A stretch of DNA of 64,000 bases, from positions 682,001 to 746,000 of the forward strand of contig NZ_CP157969.1 of NCBI RefSeq assembly GCF_040215725.1. The letters run 5' to 3'. The position numbers were made by a program, and so were the translations under genes. The notes beneath the pieces were generated by a model, which was not told the DNA's origin, searched no databases, and was given only the letters and a program-made list of their open reading frames with translations. This DNA is from Rhizobium sp. ZPR4 (GTDB lineage Bacteria > Pseudomonadota > Alphaproteobacteria > Rhizobiales > Rhizobiaceae). Positions 56,085-63,927 of the stretch are shown one piece after another (the stretch's first letter is position 1; each line of letters begins with the position of its first letter).

Positions 56085-56109
56085 AATAACTTTATCGATT
56101 GAAATTATT
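56085..56109. promoter_or_regulatory. Imperfect dyad, probable LysR operator
   Basis: AATAA / TTATT outer arms with inner TTT / AAA pairs around an ATCGAT-like centre, 25 bp long, in the 90-bp divergent region between the hydrolase and the LysR gene. Confidence 0.45.
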
Positions 56110-56119
56110 CCTGAGTAGA

Positions 56120-57013
56120 ATGGAAATAAAGCTCCTCCGATCCTTCGTTCAATTGATCGACACCGGCCACTACGGCAAGGCCTCGGCAAAACTGTTCGTC
56201 ACTCAGTCAACCCTGACCAAGCAGATTCAAGCTTTGGAAGCCGCAATGGGCGGAGCGTTGTTCGAACGTGGTCGTCATGGTGCCAAGCTGACGCCGCTTG
56301 GAGAGCTCCTGCAGCGCGAAGCACGCCCGCTTCTTCAATTGAACGACGATGTCGACCGGAAGATGCATCGCGCGATGGCCGGCCTTACCGGATACCTCGA
56401 TATCGGGTTTGGAATATCGACCCTCGTCGTCGCGCCACAACTGATCGCCAGCTTTCGCGCGGCGACGCCGGATTGCAGCATCACGCTCAACGACCTGCCA
56501 TCACGGGAGCAGCATCAGCGCCTGCTCGACGGCCGGCTCGATATCGGCTTCTGCCGGGCGCCGGAGGAAGATAGCGGTCTGGCTTTCATGCCCGTCATCG
56601 AGGAGCATCTGGCCCTGGTGCTTCCAAGTGGAATGACCATACCGGCCTCGGACCGACTGACGGAGTTGAACGAGCTTGGCTTTGTGGCACTTTCGCCATC
56701 GCGCGGACCGGGACTGGATGATCAGATCAGGCGCTGGTGTTCGTTTGCCGGCTTCGAGCCTCGCATCGCCCAATATGCCGACGATATACTGACCGTCCAT
56801 GCCATCGCTTCTGCCGGCTTGGGCGCGGCATTCCTGCCCTGGCGTGGCGTGCAGGCATTGGCTGGGTCCAACCATAAGCAGTCTCTCTCAGGACCAGAAT
56901 CAAGATGGCCGATTGGAATTTGCTGGCATCGCAAACATGCGAGCCCCCTGCTGGCCCACTTCATCGATCACGTGTCGAGGAACCTTGAGCCCGACCAAGC
57001 GCGGGCCGGCTGA
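56120..57013 (+). CDS. LysR family transcriptional regulator
   Basis: Regulator of about 297 residues with the LysR helix-turn-helix (EIKLLRSFVQLIDTGHYGKASAKLFVTQSTLTKQIQALEAAMGG) and effector domain (GYLDIGFGISTLVVAPQLIASFRAATPDCSITLNDLPSREQ). ATG 56120 gives the usual N-terminus; TTG 56099 is an alternative. Divergent to the nitrilase-family gene, which it probably controls. Confidence 0.92.
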   Translation: MEIKLLRSFVQLIDTGHYGKASAKLFVTQSTLTKQIQALEAAMGGALFERGRHGAKLTPLGELLQREARPLLQLNDDVDRKMHRAMAGLTGYLDIGFGISTLVVAPQLIASFRAATPDCSITLNDLPSREQHQRLLDGRLDIGFCRAPEEDSGLAFMPVIEEHLALVLPSGMTIPASDRLTELNELGFVALSPSRGPGLDDQIRRWCSFAGFEPRIAQYADDILTVHAIASAGLGAAFLPWRGVQALAGSNHKQSLSGPESRWPIGICWHRKHASPLLAHFIDHVSRNLEPDQARAG

Positions 57014-57168
57014 CAATCGAGATAAGGCCTCGATACACCGGCATTTTACGATGCAAACGATCGCTCTCGTTGCTGACGATGGGGTTATGCATCCAACCCC
57101 ATCGTCTGAAAGGCGCTAAATGTGAGCCCGCCCGACGTCGTCGGCGGACAGTGCAAACGCTTTGATGG

Positions 57169-57294
57169 TCAAAACGAACCATGCAGCCAAAGCATTGTCG
57201 GCGTGCCGAGAATTGTCATGGCAATCACCACTGAAACCGCCATCTTGATCGCTTTGATACGCCGTGTCCTGACGCCGCTCCAATCATAACTCAA
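57169..57294 (-). CDS. Possible 41-residue membrane peptide
   Basis: Short frame starting at TTG 57294 (AGGG about ten bases upstream): a basic N-terminal part (YDWSGVRTRRIKAIK) followed by one hydrophobic helix (MAVSVVIAMTILGTPTMLWL). The basic-then-hydrophobic order looks like a real single-pass peptide. A perfect 14-bp palindrome lies 18 bp upstream. No homologue is recalled; other frames here are worse. Confidence 0.35.
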   Translation of the reverse strand: MSYDWSGVRTRRIKAIKMAVSVVIAMTILGTPTMLWLHGSF

Positions 57295-57757
57295 AATCGC
57301 TAACCCTCACAAATCATTAATGATTCGCAAACTAGAGCTGACCCGCCTTTCGGCAAGGGACGATGATGATTCGTCCACAACGGATATTTCCGCGATGTTT
57401 CGATATGGATGACACCGAGGTCGAGGCCATCAGATCGCCAGAGGAAACTGCTGAGAGCAGAAGAGAGACTGCCGCGTCTGAGCGTCCCGGATACCGAACC
57501 AAGAGATTCTGCACCATGCGTTTCGCCTGCATCGGCTGCGAAGGAAGGCTGAATTTTTGAGGGAGACCATTCGTAGGGTGTCGACTCACCCGGACCGATA
57601 TAGTGATTCTCATCACTGCAATCGTCGCTAATCTTAGCCGGATAGACGTCCGGCGATCGACGGTAACCGTACTCTACTCTCAAAAGGTGTGAGTCATCAC
57701 CGCGGCCATCTTCGGCGACTTGCCGCAGAAAACTCAAGAAAAGCAGTATATTAAATG
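57295..57757. other. Gene-poor stretch upstream of repABC
   Basis: About 460 bp with no convincing gene. A 145-codon minus-strand frame (57300-57737) is rich in Ser/Arg and lacks family features. It includes the palindrome AATCATTAATGATT at 57312-57325, and an AT-rich stretch around 57740-57755 (TATATTAAA) that could be part of the repA promoter. Confidence 0.4.
57312..57325. promoter_or_regulatory. Perfect 14-bp palindrome AATCATTAATGATT
   Basis: Perfect dyad, AT-rich, 18 bp upstream of the possible small membrane peptide and about 570 bp before repA. It may be an operator. Confidence 0.35.
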
Positions 57758-57809
57758 GCCGAGAGCAGAGTCTCGGCTGTCACACGTTAACCGGTCATTA
57801 ACCGTTAAT
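57758..57809. promoter_or_regulatory. repABC promoter region with RepA-type operators
   Basis: A 7-bp inverted repeat GCCGAGA / TCTCGGC (57758-57777) and the palindrome ATTAACCGTTAAT (57797-57809), preceded by a related GTTAACCGG. They lie 80-135 bp before repA, just downstream of the AT-rich TATATTAAA. RepA with RepB represses its own operon in known repABC plasmids; these dyads are the likely sites. Confidence 0.55.
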
Positions 57810-57892
57810 CTCTGGACGGCCTGACAGAATCGTGTTCTATCTTCTGGCGGGCAAAGGTCGGCAAACCGGCGACAGACCGCCAAGAGGGACAA

Positions 57893-59116
57893 ATGGCGAT
57901 AGCGAACCGCACGGAGACTGTAGCTCCTTCAAAGGAAAATGCAGCCAGCAAAATTGCGCGGCATGCAACGGTGTTGTCTGGTCAGCTCCAGCAGCTCAGA
58001 ACGCGGATGTATCCGCCGAAATCCGAGAAGATGCTGCGCCAGTTCCTGACCAACGAAGTGTCCAAGCTGACGTCCATTCCGGATTCGACCTTGAAGCTGA
58101 TGTCGAGCGAAGGCCGTGGCCCAGTTCCTAGCCGATTGGAAAACAATCATCGGGTCTACACGCTTGCCCAGATCAACGAATTGCGGGAGCTGTTTGCCAA
58201 GCAGAAGCCGGCGGAAGCCCTTCGCTTCCTGCCTCGACGCCGGCCGGGTGAACATCTGCAGGTGATGGCGATCGCCAACTTCAAGGGTGGCAGCGCCAAG
58301 ACGACCACCTGCGTTCACCTTGCGCATTATCTTGCGCTGCATGGCTATCGCGTGCTCGCCCTCGATCTCGATCCGCAGGCGTCGCTTTCGGCCATGTTCG
58401 GCGCCCAGCCGGAAATAGATGTCGGCGCCAACGAAACCATCTATGCGGCGCTCAGATATGACGTGACCGAGAGGCGCTCGATCCGCGAAATCATCCGCAA
58501 AACCTATTTTGACGGCATTGATCTTATTCCGGGCAACCTGGAGGTCATGGAGTATGAGCACGAGACGCCTCGCGTTCTTGCTCAAAGGTCCGGCTCCGGC
58601 GCCATCTTTTTCGAACGCCTCAAGTTGGCGCTTGCCGAGGTCGAAAACGACTACGACATCGTCATCCTCGACACACCTCCGTCGCTCGGGTTTCTGACCC
58701 TGAGCGCCATCTACGCCGCCACAAGCATGATCATCACGGTGCACCCCGCGATGCTCGACGTAGCATCGATGAGCCAGTTCCTGCTCATGATGGGCGATCT
58801 GATCAGCGTGCTCAACGAAAGCGGCGCGCAGCTCGATCAGGATTTCATCCGCTATCTTGTCACGCGCCACGACCCGAACGATGCGCCGCAGTCGCAGGTC
58901 GTGGCGATGCTGCGCCATCTCTTCGGCACCGATGTCCTGTTGCCGACGGCAATCGAGAGCACTGCGGTCGAGGCTGCCGGGCTTGCCAAGCGCTCCCTCT
59001 ACGAACTCGAAATGGGGCAGATCGGCCGAGACACGCATAAGCGCGCCCGCGAGGCCGTAGACGCCGTCAACGAAGCGATCGTTCATCTCATCAATACAAG
59101 TTGGGGACGTGGATGA
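57893..59116 (+). CDS. repA: Plasmid partitioning protein RepA (ParA-type ATPase)
   Basis: Partition ATPase and operon repressor, 407 residues. The N-terminal ~115 residues form the DNA-binding part (LRQFLTNEVSKLTSIPDSTLKLMSSEG...). The ParA ATPase domain starts near 120 with the deviant Walker A FKGGSAKTTT (K131-T139), then LALDLDPQASLSAMFG and Walker B DIVILDTPPSLGF. It moves the plasmid copies by binding the nucleoid and RepB-parS complexes. AGAGGGACAA precedes ATG 57893. Its stop overlaps the repB start (ATGA at 59113). Confidence 0.96.
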   Translation: MAIANRTETVAPSKENAASKIARHATVLSGQLQQLRTRMYPPKSEKMLRQFLTNEVSKLTSIPDSTLKLMSSEGRGPVPSRLENNHRVYTLAQINELRELFAKQKPAEALRFLPRRRPGEHLQVMAIANFKGGSAKTTTCVHLAHYLALHGYRVLALDLDPQASLSAMFGAQPEIDVGANETIYAALRYDVTERRSIREIIRKTYFDGIDLIPGNLEVMEYEHETPRVLAQRSGSGAIFFERLKLALAEVENDYDIVILDTPPSLGFLTLSAIYAATSMIITVHPAMLDVASMSQFLLMMGDLISVLNESGAQLDQDFIRYLVTRHDPNDAPQSQVVAMLRHLFGTDVLLPTAIESTAVEAAGLAKRSLYELEMGQIGRDTHKRAREAVDAVNEAIVHLINTSWGRG

Positions 59117-60147
59117 CCAAAAGCCCGAGAAAGTCCATCGTCGCCAGTTTCGGACTGCTTTCAGCCGAATTGGAAAGCAGCGAAAGCACGGCCGATCCGG
59201 CACCCTCCACCCCTGCCCCGGCGCAGTCGGGGCGCGTTGGCGCTGGCGTTATCGGCGCCGCGCATCGCGCAATCGGCGATATACGCGCTGAGCGTGACCG
59301 GCTGCGTGCCATTGTCGAATCCGGCGAAGGCTGGATTCAGGATCTCGATCCGCATGTGATCGATGCGTCGCCCTATCCGGATCGCCTGCCTGACGACGAT
59401 CCCCAAGATTTCGAGAGATTCAAGCGCTCTATCGAGGAGGAAGGCCAGAAGGTTCCGATCCAGGTTCGACGGCACCCCTCTTCAGGCGATCGGTATCAGG
59501 TTGTCTATGGTCATCGCAGATGGCGGGCCACTCTTGAGCTCGGCCGTACCGTCCGTGCCATTGAGGTCGAGATTTCCGATCTCGATCTGGTTCTGGCGCA
59601 GGGGATCGAAAATGCGAGCCGGCAGGATCTGACATGGATCGAACGCGCCTTGTTTGCCTCGCGCATGGATGATGCGGGTATCAAGGCGCGCCACATCTAT
59701 GCCGCCCTCTCTATCGAAGATGCTGAGCTCGCGCGAATGCGGAGCGTCTATCGCACAATTCCGGCAGATATCATCGAAGCGATCGGCAGGGCTCCGAAAG
59801 TCGGCCGGCCGCGTTGGCTGGATCTGGCGAAGACAATATCCGCTGCCCCCAATGCCCTTAAAGTGGTGCGCGCTGCTCTTTCAGACGCGAATGAGTCCAA
59901 TGAAACCTCGGACCAGCGATTTCAGGTGGCGTTGAAAGCGATCAAGCCTCCGTCCGAAGCGCGCAACGCCCAGATTGCGATTTCCGATACATCGGGAACC
60001 AGATTGGGTGTGTTTATGACGTCGCCTCGGGAGGTTCGAATCTCTGCCGAGGGCAAATTAGGGACAGAATTCGTAAGATTTATCGAGGAAGAGCTGCCTG
60101 ACCTTGTCGAGCGCTTCACTCGTTCGAGAAACAACAGCAACCCCTGA
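59113..60147 (+). CDS. repB: Plasmid partitioning protein RepB (ParB type)
   Basis: Centromere-binding protein of 344 residues. The ParB/Srx-type domain (about 90-150) contains PIQVRRHPSSGDRYQVVYGHRRWRATLEL with the GHRR box (CTP/arginine patch), followed by the helix-turn-helix region (SRQDLTWIERALFASRMDDAGIKARHIYAAL). It binds parS and works with RepA. GGGGACGTGG precedes ATG 59113, which overlaps the repA stop; the TTG at 59101 is not needed. The stop codon lies inside the first parS-like palindrome. Confidence 0.95.
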   Translation: MTKSPRKSIVASFGLLSAELESSESTADPAPSTPAPAQSGRVGAGVIGAAHRAIGDIRAERDRLRAIVESGEGWIQDLDPHVIDASPYPDRLPDDDPQDFERFKRSIEEEGQKVPIQVRRHPSSGDRYQVVYGHRRWRATLELGRTVRAIEVEISDLDLVLAQGIENASRQDLTWIERALFASRMDDAGIKARHIYAALSIEDAELARMRSVYRTIPADIIEAIGRAPKVGRPRWLDLAKTISAAPNALKVVRAALSDANESNETSDQRFQVALKAIKPPSEARNAQIAISDTSGTRLGVFMTSPREVRISAEGKLGTEFVRFIEEELPDLVERFTRSRNNSNP

Positions 60148-60159
60148 CAGCTGTCAGGG
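60142..60159. other. parS-like palindrome, copy 1 (over the repB stop)
   Basis: CCCTGACAGCTGTCAGGG, a perfect 18-bp palindrome followed by TTTT. The repB TGA is part of it. Two near-identical copies follow at 63770 and 63902. Partition sites of repABC plasmids are palindromes in or near the operon, so this is the best centromere candidate. It could also act as a hairpin in mRNA. Confidence 0.6.
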
Positions 60160-60189
60160 TTTTCCGATTGGAAAGGAAACCTAGCAAAA

Positions 60190-60242
60190 GAAAAAAGGCC
60201 CCCAAACGTTGCCGTCGTGGAAGCCTTCTCTTCAATGTAGCA
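60190..60242 (-). ncRNA. Predicted antisense RNA (ctRNA) of the repABC cassette
   Basis: In the 187-bp repB-repC gap, on the opposite strand. A promoter (listed separately) should start transcription near 60242. The transcript ends in a clear terminator: stem AAGGCTTCC / GGGGGCCTT (nine pairs, two G-U) with a 15-base loop followed by TTTTTTC at about 60190-60196. A ~50-60-nt antisense RNA at this place is known to limit RepC and copy number and to give incompatibility in repABC plasmids. Confidence 0.8.
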
Positions 60243-60247
60243 ACTGA

Positions 60248-60276
60248 AGAATCGCATTTCCTCGAATCCCAGTCAA
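60248..60276 (-). promoter_or_regulatory. Promoter of the predicted ctRNA
   Basis: Minus strand: -35 TTGACT (60276-60271), 17-bp spacer, -10 GATTCT (60253-60248). Spacing is ideal for sigma-70 and predicts a start near 60242. Confidence 0.7.
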
Positions 60277-60334
60277 GAGTCTTTGGCACCGTTTTTGGTG
60301 ATCGTATTTCTTTTGCCTCTTGAAGGTGAGGAAA

Positions 60335-61558
60335 ATGCAGAATGGAAGTGTAACGACGCCCTTTGGGCGGCGCCCGATGACGCTTGCCTTGTTTCGGCAA
60401 CAGATTGCCGCGACCATGATCGAGCCCAGCAAGTCGGTCGACAAATGGAAAGTCTTTCGAGACGCATCCGAAGCACGCCAAAAGCTCGGATTGCAGGATC
60501 GCAGCCTTGCCGTACTTGACGCTCTGTTGAGCTTCTATCCTGAAAACGAGCTACGCCAGGACGCCCAGCTCGTTGTCTTTCCGTCCAATGCGCAGCTGAC
60601 TTTGCGTGCCCATGGCATCGCAGGTGCTACACTTCGCAGGCATCTTGCGCTTCTCGTCGAGGCTGGCCTGATCGTCAGAAAGGATAGCGCCAATGGCAAG
60701 CGCTATGCAAGAAAAGGCCGGACGGGCGAGATCGAAAATGCGTTTGGCTTCGATATCTCGCCGCTTCTGCTGCGTGCAGAGGAGCTTGCTATCATGGCTC
60801 AGGAAGTCGCAGCAGATCGGATCGCCTTCCGCCGCGCCAAGGAAAGCCTGACGATATCCCGACGCGATGTCCGCAAACTGATCGCAGCAGCAATCACGGA
60901 AGGCGTTGGAGGCAATTGGACACTGATCGAAGAACGTTATAGCGCCCTCGTCTCACGCATTCCGCGCTCCCCGACGATGTCCGACATCACCTCCATTCTG
61001 GAAGATATGGAGTTTCTCCGTGGCGAGATCATCAACCTTCTGGAAACGCAGCAAAAAATTGAAAATTATAGCACCAATGATGCCCATAATGAGCGGCACA
61101 TACAGAGTTCGAATCCCGAATCCCTTAATGAACTTGAACCAAGCCTTCGAACAAAGCTGGAAGCGAGATTCACAGAAGGAGGCGGACTACAGAATGAGCC
61201 GATGCGTATCTTCCCGTTAGCTCTTGTGCTGAAGGCGTGCCCGGAAATAAGCTCATACGGGCCAACGGGTGTTATCAGTAGTTGGCGTGACCTGATGTGT
61301 GCTGCGGTCGTCGTCCGATCGATGCTGGGCGTCAGCCCGTCAGCCTATCAGCTCGCTTGCGAGATAATGGGACCGGAAAATGCTGCTGCGACGATAGCTT
61401 GCATTCTCGAGCGATCGGGGCATATCAAATCCGCCGGGGCCTATCTCCGGGACCTTACAGCCAAAGCGAAACGCGGTGAATTTTCACTCGGCCCGGCGCT
61501 TATGGCATTGCTTCGAGCACATAATGGAGACAGCGATCTCCTATTGAGGGTTTCCTGA
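60335..61558 (+). CDS. repC: Replication initiator protein RepC
   Basis: Replication initiator of 407 residues. The N-terminal winged-helix part (LDALLSFYPENELRQDAQLVVFPSNAQLTLRAHGIAGATLRRHLALLVEAGLIVRKDSANGKRYARKG) is highly typical, followed by FGFDISPLLLRAEEL and a C-terminal domain ending PALMALLRAHNGDSD. ATG 60335 has GAAGGTGAGG upstream; TTG 60320 in frame is less likely. The origin of repABC plasmids lies inside repC. Its translation is probably controlled by the antisense RNA in the leader. Confidence 0.95.
   Translation: MQNGSVTTPFGRRPMTLALFRQQIAATMIEPSKSVDKWKVFRDASEARQKLGLQDRSLAVLDALLSFYPENELRQDAQLVVFPSNAQLTLRAHGIAGATLRRHLALLVEAGLIVRKDSANGKRYARKGRTGEIENAFGFDISPLLLRAEELAIMAQEVAADRIAFRRAKESLTISRRDVRKLIAAAITEGVGGNWTLIEERYSALVSRIPRSPTMSDITSILEDMEFLRGEIINLLETQQKIENYSTNDAHNERHIQSSNPESLNELEPSLRTKLEARFTEGGGLQNEPMRIFPLALVLKACPEISSYGPTGVISSWRDLMCAAVVVRSMLGVSPSAYQLACEIMGPENAAATIACILERSGHIKSAGAYLRDLTAKAKRGEFSLGPALMALLRAHNGDSDLLLRVS
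61045..61130. other. Expected replication origin (AT-rich segment inside repC)
   Basis: The middle of repC has a clearly AT-rich stretch (GCAAAAAATTGAAAATTATA around 61051-61070) unlike the rest of the gene. Known repABC origins map to the AT-rich centre of repC; placement here is by that knowledge. Confidence 0.5.
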
Positions 61559-61673
61559 TGGTCTGGAGTACGTCTGTTCCCGAGATATTGACGACCTCAT
61601 ATGCCCGTTGGAATAAGCCTCTGGCGCGGCAAAGCGCACAGTCCATTGGACATGTCGCTTCCAACAAATGATA

Positions 61674-61703
61674 CGGCCACAGCTGACCCTTCAGCTATGG
61701 CCG
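61674..61703 (-). terminator. Hairpin downstream of the small secreted protein gene
   Basis: Two 6-bp stem blocks CGGCCA / TGGCCG and AGCTGA / TCAGCT separated by a single mismatch, with a 4-base loop. It lies 48 bp past the stop of the minus-strand gene and 115 bp after repC, so it may stop transcripts from both sides. Confidence 0.6.
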
Positions 61704-61750
61704 TCCATTGACCGTCGAACTTTGCCGACGACCAGAATTTGCGCATTGGA

Positions 61751-61921
61751 TTAACGGCAGACGCGTTCCTTGCGAACGACCCAGTGGCCATGAACCTTGT
61801 GCTTCACGGTCTTCACAACGCAATCGTGGTGATGACGATGGAACGGGGCCGCTTGGGAGGGAGCGCTGACGGCGACAACCGAAGCCAGGGCGATAACGGA
61901 AGAGAGAAGCAGGCTTTTCAT
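61751..61921 (-). CDS. Small secreted His-rich protein, rhizobial hypothetical
   Basis: Protein of 56 residues with a signal peptide (KSLLLSSVIALASVVAVSAPSQA) and a mature part of about 30 residues rich in His and basic residues (PFHRHHHDCVVKTVKHKVHGHWVVRKERVCR) with two cysteines that could form a disulphide. Similar small periplasmic proteins are common in Rhizobiaceae; their function is unknown. GAGGTTTAAC precedes ATG 61921. Confidence 0.75.
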   Translation of the reverse strand: MKSLLLSSVIALASVVAVSAPSQAAPFHRHHHDCVVKTVKHKVHGHWVVRKERVCR

Positions 61922-62562
61922 GTTAAACCTCGTAAGCATTGGGGGTTGATGCTGCGTGTTTACGCATGACTTTGATGACCGATTCAGACTTAACCGAAAA
62001 TGAATAGCACCCTTACAATTTTGTAATGCGCGTTTTGGGACAGTCGCGCCATTCGAAGAGCCCGTTCTTGAGAAATTCGAACGCAGCTGACATCGGCATT
62101 AAACTGGATAGGCTAGGCGCAACGGATCATATTTGTTGCGCATCTCTGCCCATCGTTCCAACCGGCTCGCAAGTCGGAGCTCGGGCATAGCGCCGAACGA
62201 CCGCAAGCTCTGTGGAGATTTTATTTGTTCGGGATATCGTCTGATTGACAAATTCGAGCGGAAAACTCATCCAAAAAGCCTATCGGATCGCTCATCCGGA
62301 ACAGGCTTTGCGCCTATTCTAGGGGCAAAATCGCGGCTTGCGGCACATTGCCTTCCGGTCCCTCGGAAGGCTTAATCGGCACTGTATGACTCATGGAAGC
62401 TAACGCCGATATAGCTTCGCATTCCAAAAATTTCATTGGGAAATCTGATATTTAGACATCACCGAATTTAGGCATGAAGTGCGAAGCATTTCGTCTGTCT
62501 TGCGCAATATAGCACGCTAAGTGGACCGATTAGTCAAGAAAATTGTCGGTCAACAATATCGT
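61922..62562. other. Gene-free region
   Basis: 641 bp between the small secreted protein and the HIT gene with no convincing frame on either strand (the longest, 80 codons at 62133, has no ribosome site or family features). AT-rich stretches at 62395-62520. It contains the promoter of the secreted protein gene. Confidence 0.5.
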
Positions 62563-63057
62563 TCAAATGGCCTGGAGACTGAGATGCATCGTCTGGCGCA
62601 GCAGCTCAATGGCCTCGGGAACGGTCGGCCCTTCGATCGGAGGCGGCTGAAGACGTTCGCAGAATTCGCGCCAGACGAACAGGGTCAGTTCGGCGCCGTC
62701 CGTTTCGGTTTCCCCCTCCCCTTCGGCAAATTGTCCGAGGGCGCGATACCGGACATCTTGCCAGAACAGCGTCTCCACCCAATCGTAGATAGGAATGACA
62801 TGGAAGTGAAAGGCGAGTCCGGAAACATGACCATATCGACCGATATAGACGCGTGGAGCGCCCAGCTCCTGTTTCAGCACTGCTTGAGACAGCGCCAGCA
62901 GGGGACCGATCTCCCGCAAGGTGTCATCGGGTAAATCGAAGAGGTCATTGGCGGATGTCTTGGACGCTATGATGAGGTAGCCGGGGAGGGCCGAATTTGC
63001 CCGGTGGTTTACAAGCCATTTTTCGGTCTCGGCGATAAAAAATTGTGAAGCAGCCAT
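62563..63057 (-). CDS. HIT family protein
   Basis: Cytoplasmic nucleotide-binding protein of 164 residues with the histidine-triad fold. The motif region reads GLAFHFHVIPIYDWV (HxHxx), with the first two histidines kept and the third replaced by Ile. The upstream NSALPGYLIIASKTSANDLFDLPDDTLREIGPLLALSQAVL segment is typical of HIT hydrolases acting on dinucleotides. The altered triad may mean reduced activity. It stands alone; GAG lies upstream of ATG 63057. Confidence 0.85.
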   Translation of the reverse strand: MAASQFFIAETEKWLVNHRANSALPGYLIIASKTSANDLFDLPDDTLREIGPLLALSQAVLKQELGAPRVYIGRYGHVSGLAFHFHVIPIYDWVETLFWQDVRYRALGQFAEGEGETETDGAELTLFVWREFCERLQPPPIEGPTVPEAIELLRQTMHLSLQAI

Positions 63058-63129
63058 CGTTTTCTACTCTTGATTCCGATAATTGTTCGTCGGCTACATT
63101 TGCTCTCAGCCAGGCGGAAATGACATCGC

Positions 63130-63396
63130 TCAGCGCCAGTGAGCCGAGGTCATGCCGGCTTTTCGATGGCCCGATCTGAGGGGCAAGCACATCGGTTCCC
63201 CATTAACAATGAGACTTATCCAATTCCCGTCAAGCTGGCAGCGGCAGCGAAAAAAGATTGCCGTGGTGAGGTGGTTGCGGATTGCCCATTGCGTCGCCAG
63301 AATATGCCAGAGTTTGTCGGCGAGCAGCGCCCAGCGGCAACCGAGCATGGCGGCAACGGCAGGAAAGATCAATGAAGGCACGATGAGCTGCAGCAT
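63130..63396 (-). CDS. Small hydrophobic protein, unknown
   Basis: Possible protein of 88 residues: hydrophobic N-terminal half (MLQLIVPSLIFPAVAAMLGCRWALLADKLWHIL) and a basic C-terminal half. GAGGGCG lies seven bases before ATG 63396. It begins 48 bp after the stop of the 57-residue frame at 63445 on the same strand, so the two may form an operon. No family recognised; it could also be a decayed fragment. Confidence 0.4.
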   Translation of the reverse strand: MLQLIVPSLIFPAVAAMLGCRWALLADKLWHILATQWAIRNHLTTAIFFRCRCQLDGNWISLIVNGEPMCLPLRSGHRKAGMTSAHWR

Positions 63397-63444
63397 GATA
63401 TCGCCCTCGGTGGTAGCAAATCGCGGGAAGATGGATCACGCCGA

Positions 63445-63618
63445 TCATGATTCTGCTTTGATCTTCGTCAGATCGGGAGCTGGTGAAGGCCAAGTGAGAA
63501 GGCCGAGATAGATCGGATACGGGATGGAATTCGCCGTAATCAGCGCGGCATTCGGACCTAGCAGCGGGACGAGTGCTACCGTTACTGCGGCGAGAGCTGC
63601 GTATAATTCGAGCGACAT
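63445..63618 (-). CDS. Small hydrophobic protein, unknown
   Basis: Possible protein of 57 residues with one or two hydrophobic segments (LYAALAAVTVALVPLLGPNAALITANSIPYPIYLGLL) and a polar tail (SPAPDLTKIKAES). ATG 63618 has only a weak ribosome site. It may pair with the next small frame downstream. Unrecognised. Confidence 0.4.
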   Translation of the reverse strand: MSLELYAALAAVTVALVPLLGPNAALITANSIPYPIYLGLLTWPSPAPDLTKIKAES

Positions 63619-63769
63619 GCGGAACTCACTTGAGGTGAAAGTAGCTGCAAGGGCGACATCGGCAAGCGACGATCTTCGCGCATGGGCTAGGGCGAGGTTC
63701 AGCACCCGATCGCGAGTGCCTATTCGCGGCCGGAAGCCGGCCTAGCAGCTTTCGGCGTTCGCCGCCAAA

Positions 63770-63787
63770 CCCTGACAGTTGTCAGGG
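63770..63787. other. parS-like palindrome, copy 2
   Basis: CCCTGACAGTTGTCAGGG, identical to copy 3 and differing from copy 1 only in a central base, flanked by AAA on the left and TTTT on the right. Located 2.2 kb past repC in a gene-poor end. Confidence 0.6.
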
Positions 63788-63893
63788 TTTTCTAAGCCGC
63801 GGATGTTGGGGAGTTGGCCTCAAGAGATTTGCACTGCGTGCGAGGGCCGGCGGAAAGGTAATATGTAGCTGTGCCACCCCTCCAATAAGGTTG

Positions 63894-63927
63894 GATCAAA
63901 ACCCTGACAGTTGTCAGGGTTTTGATC
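63894..63927. other. parS-like palindrome, copy 3 (extended)
   Basis: Same 18-bp core as copy 2 (63902-63919), here extended to a 34-bp palindrome with 16-bp arms that begin and end with GATC. The extension could also form a strong terminator hairpin. Sequence continues without a recognisable gene to the end of the window. Confidence 0.6.

Noticed and set aside
57300..57737. 145-codon minus-strand frame upstream of repA
   Set aside because: No ribosome site, biased Ser/Arg content, no recognisable domain; region better explained as non-coding.
62133..62375. 80-codon plus-strand frame in the gene-free region
   Set aside because: No ribosome site, no family resemblance, composition like random sequence.
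63770..63927. Palindromes as ordinary transcription terminators
   Set aside because: A TTTT tail follows each, but three near-identical copies around repBC, one spanning a stop codon and two far from strong genes, fit partition sites better; a double role is not excluded.
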